Positions 20,319-22,206 of a DNA stretch of 22,206 bases are shown here, in pieces (the first letter of the stretch is position 1; the number at the start of each line of letters is the position of its first letter). A program made the position numbers and the translations under genes. Under the pieces are notes generated by a model. That model was not told where the DNA came from. It did no database searches and saw only the letters and a list, made by a program, of their open reading frames with translations. This DNA is from a virus, in IMG/VR virus record IMGVR_UViG_3300044634_000089, positions 1-22,206 of that record, one strand, 5' to 3'.

Positions 20319-22206
20319 ATGATGAAAGACCAAACTAAAAATTTCTCTAGCGGAACAATGAACAAGGATTTTGACGAAAGGCTTGTGCCTAACGGTCAAT
20401 ATCGTGATGCGTTGAACTTTAGAGTTGGTACTTCAGACGGGTCTGACGTTGGAGCAGGTCAAAATATTAAAGGGAACTTGAATGTTGCTGATATTGAGGA
20501 GTTATCAGGTCGTGAGATTGACGGTGCAAGAACTATTGGTGCTATTGAATATGATGCTCGAAGTGTCATTTATTGGTTCGTTGCAGGAGATTTCTTTGAT
20601 GGAATTTATGAATACAGCGAATCAACTGGCATATCAACAAGAGTTTTACAATGCAATAAGCCTGACGCTGATACGCCTAGTTTGTTGAATTTCAGTAAAG
20701 ATTATATTATCACTGGGTTGAGCTATGTCGCTATAAATGCACAGAACGGATTTTTGTTTTGGACTGACAATCTAAATCAACCACGTAAGGTAAATATTGA
20801 GAGAGCAAAATCATACGATGTAGATGACGCTAGAATTGAGAAAGATATACCCGTTATACTTACTCCGCCTTTATACTCTCCACACGTTGAGTTATTTAAC
20901 GATTCGTCAGACCCTCAGTCAAATAATATGTCTGAGAAGTTTTTGTACTTTTCTTATAGATACAAATATATTGACGGTCAGTTCAGTAGTATGTCGCCAT
21001 TCTCCGCTGTGTCGTTCGGTGCAAAAGAATTTGCGTATGACTTTGGTGAGGGATTTAATAAAGCCATGGTCAATAAATTTAACGCTGTAAGAGTTTCTTT
21101 TGAGACTGGCGATGAGTTTGTTGAGGCTATTCAAGTATTAGTCAGAGATACAAGCAATATCAACGTAAGTATTGTTGATACATATTCTAAATCAGAGTTA
21201 GTTATTGGTGACAATACTAGCAGTACGATTGAGTTTAAGAACAACAAAATATACGCAGTACTGCCTGACGAGCAGGTGTTAAGACTATTTGATAATGTGC
21301 CTTTACTTGCGAAAGCACAAAGCACTGTCGGTAATAGATTGGCATACGGGAATTACGTTCAATTTAGAGATATTACAGATTGCAATAATCAGCCTATTAA
21401 GATAGATTATTTCTTGGACTTAAAGACTGAGGCTGTTGCTGTTAATTCTGCCGCACAAACTTTCAGAAGTGATAGAGATTATGAGGTTGTCATGTTCTAT
21501 ACTGATGGTAAAGGTCGAATGACTACTGCGTTAACTTCAGTACATACAGATGCGTCTCAATCTAAAACAGATACGCTTTACATTCCGCCTCAAAATTCTG
21601 TGACGGCAAATAGTATATTGGTCAATATTAGGCATAATCCGCCATGCTGGGCGACCAACTATCGTTTTGGTATTAAGCAGTCTAAGAATTTGTACTATAA
21701 CATCTTTCCTATATTGTTTTATGCGGACGGGCTATTTAGATATTTTTTGATTAACCAATCTGACATTGACAAATTTAAAGTTGGCGAGTATATTATATTT
21801 AAGTCTGACGGTTCAGGACCAACACTAACTAATAAGAAATATAAAGTTTTAGAGCTTGAGAACAAACCTGCTGGTTTTATTACAGGTAATGCTTCAACTG
21901 AGCTTGAGGGTCTTTATTTTAAGATTAAAGTAAACACTGTTTCAGAGTTTAATCCTAACTCGTTAGTTATATTTAATGAAGAAGAAGAGGGAGATTCTTA
22001 TAGCCTTCCTATGAATCAATCGGCTGCAACCTCCTTTTGTGAACAACCTATTTATTATGGTAATTCAAATCCAAACGGACTTCAATTATTTAATAATACT
22101 TTCACGGGAGACACAGATTTAAGAATAACTATTGAGGTTCAAACATCTACGACTTTTAGATATACGATTGACGTATCAGCAACTGGCGGCTGGATAGAAA
22201 ACATAC
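20319..22206 (+). CDS. Tail muzzle / stabilisation-type protein (3' end outside window)
   Basis: The frame is open from the ATG at 20319 (a second ATG follows at 20322) to the end of the window, about 629 codons, with no stop. The N-terminus, TKNFSSGTMNKDFDERLVPNGQYRDALNFRVGTSDGSDVGAGQN, is a pattern I recall from the large tail-stub proteins of crAss-like phages, related by description to phage stabilisation proteins such as P22 gp26-type and muzzle proteins. The rest is almost entirely beta-rich with many Asp, Asn and Tyr residues, as expected for beta-propeller or barrel folds at the end of a short tail. It would close the channel and contact fibres. Confidence 0.82.
   Translation, partial: MMKDQTKNFSSGTMNKDFDERLVPNGQYRDALNFRVGTSDGSDVGAGQNIKGNLNVADIEELSGREIDGARTIGAIEYDARSVIYWFVAGDFFDGIYEYSESTGISTRVLQCNKPDADTPSLLNFSKDYIITGLSYVAINAQNGFLFWTDNLNQPRKVNIERAKSYDVDDARIEKDIPVILTPPLYSPHVELFNDSSDPQSNNMSEKFLYFSYRYKYIDGQFSSMSPFSAVSFGAKEFAYDFGEGFNKAMVNKFNAVRVSFETGDEFVEAIQVLVRDTSNINVSIVDTYSKSELVIGDNTSSTIEFKNNKIYAVLPDEQVLRLFDNVPLLAKAQSTVGNRLAYGNYVQFRDITDCNNQPIKIDYFLDLKTEAVAVNSAAQTFRSDRDYEVVMFYTDGKGRMTTALTSVHTDASQSKTDTLYIPPQNSVTANSILVNIRHNPPCWATNYRFGIKQSKNLYYNIFPILFYADGLFRYFLINQSDIDKFKVGEYIIFKSDGSGPTLTNKKYKVLELENKPAGFITGNASTELEGLYFKIKVNTVSEFNPNSLVIFNEEEEGDSYSLPMNQSAATSFCEQPIYYGNSNPNGLQLFNNTFTGDTDLRITIEVQTSTTFRYTIDVSATGGWIENI

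Noticed and set aside
20482-21090. Short + strand frames at 20482-20688 and 20824-21090
   Set aside because: They lie in another frame of the long muzzle-like gene that is open from 20319 to the window end.

Overview
This window is part of a tailed-phage genome infecting a member of the Bacteroidota, most likely a flavobacterium. The DNA is AT-rich. Almost every gene is on the + strand, in tightly packed overlapping runs. Start codons follow A-rich leaders rather than clear Shine-Dalgarno sites. Intergenic regions repeatedly carry TAnnTTTG, the Bacteroidota -7 promoter element. The virion gene order (large terminase, portal, scaffold-like protein, major capsid protein, small head protein, two connector/ring-type proteins, then a large muzzle/stabilisation-type protein) matches the structural block of crAss-like podoviruses. 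That assignment is made from recalled family patterns, not from a database search. No integrase, transposase, CRISPR array or convincing tRNA gene was seen.

Layout. 1-1425: end of an early/replication-type run, with a metallophosphoesterase cut by the window edge, a RIGN-type phage protein and a DUF3310-like protein. 1458-3294: a phage-encoded chaperonin pair, with GroEL first and GroES overlapping its 3' end, closed by a terminator. 3313-3819 (- strand): a winged-helix-like protein, the only leftward gene. It is transcribed away from a 50-base divergent promoter region that holds a perfect 6-5-6 palindrome. 3865-8600: small basic and virion-type proteins, a PKD plus BspA-repeat adhesin, a lysis set (unimolecular-spanin candidate, holin, M15 endolysin) and a collagen-like/beta-roll fibre. 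8720-14619: small coiled-coil and conserved proteins, a protein that reads as two GroES-like domains in tandem, a TerS-position protein, TerL and portal. 14673 to the end: scaffold candidate, capsid protein and head-tail connector genes, with the final muzzle-like gene running off the window.

How the parts work together. The portal, scaffold and capsid proteins would build the procapsid, TerL would fill it, the ring and muzzle proteins would form the short tail, and the fibre and adhesin proteins would bind the host. Spanin, holin and endolysin would release progeny. The phage GroEL/GroES, perhaps with the double GroES-like protein, plausibly helps fold a virion protein.

The most unusual points are the complete chaperonin pair in reversed order, the tandem GroES-like protein beside the terminase genes, and a 335-base gap between head genes. 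That gap holds two back-to-back promoter-to-terminator units of about 80-100 nt that look like small non-coding RNAs.
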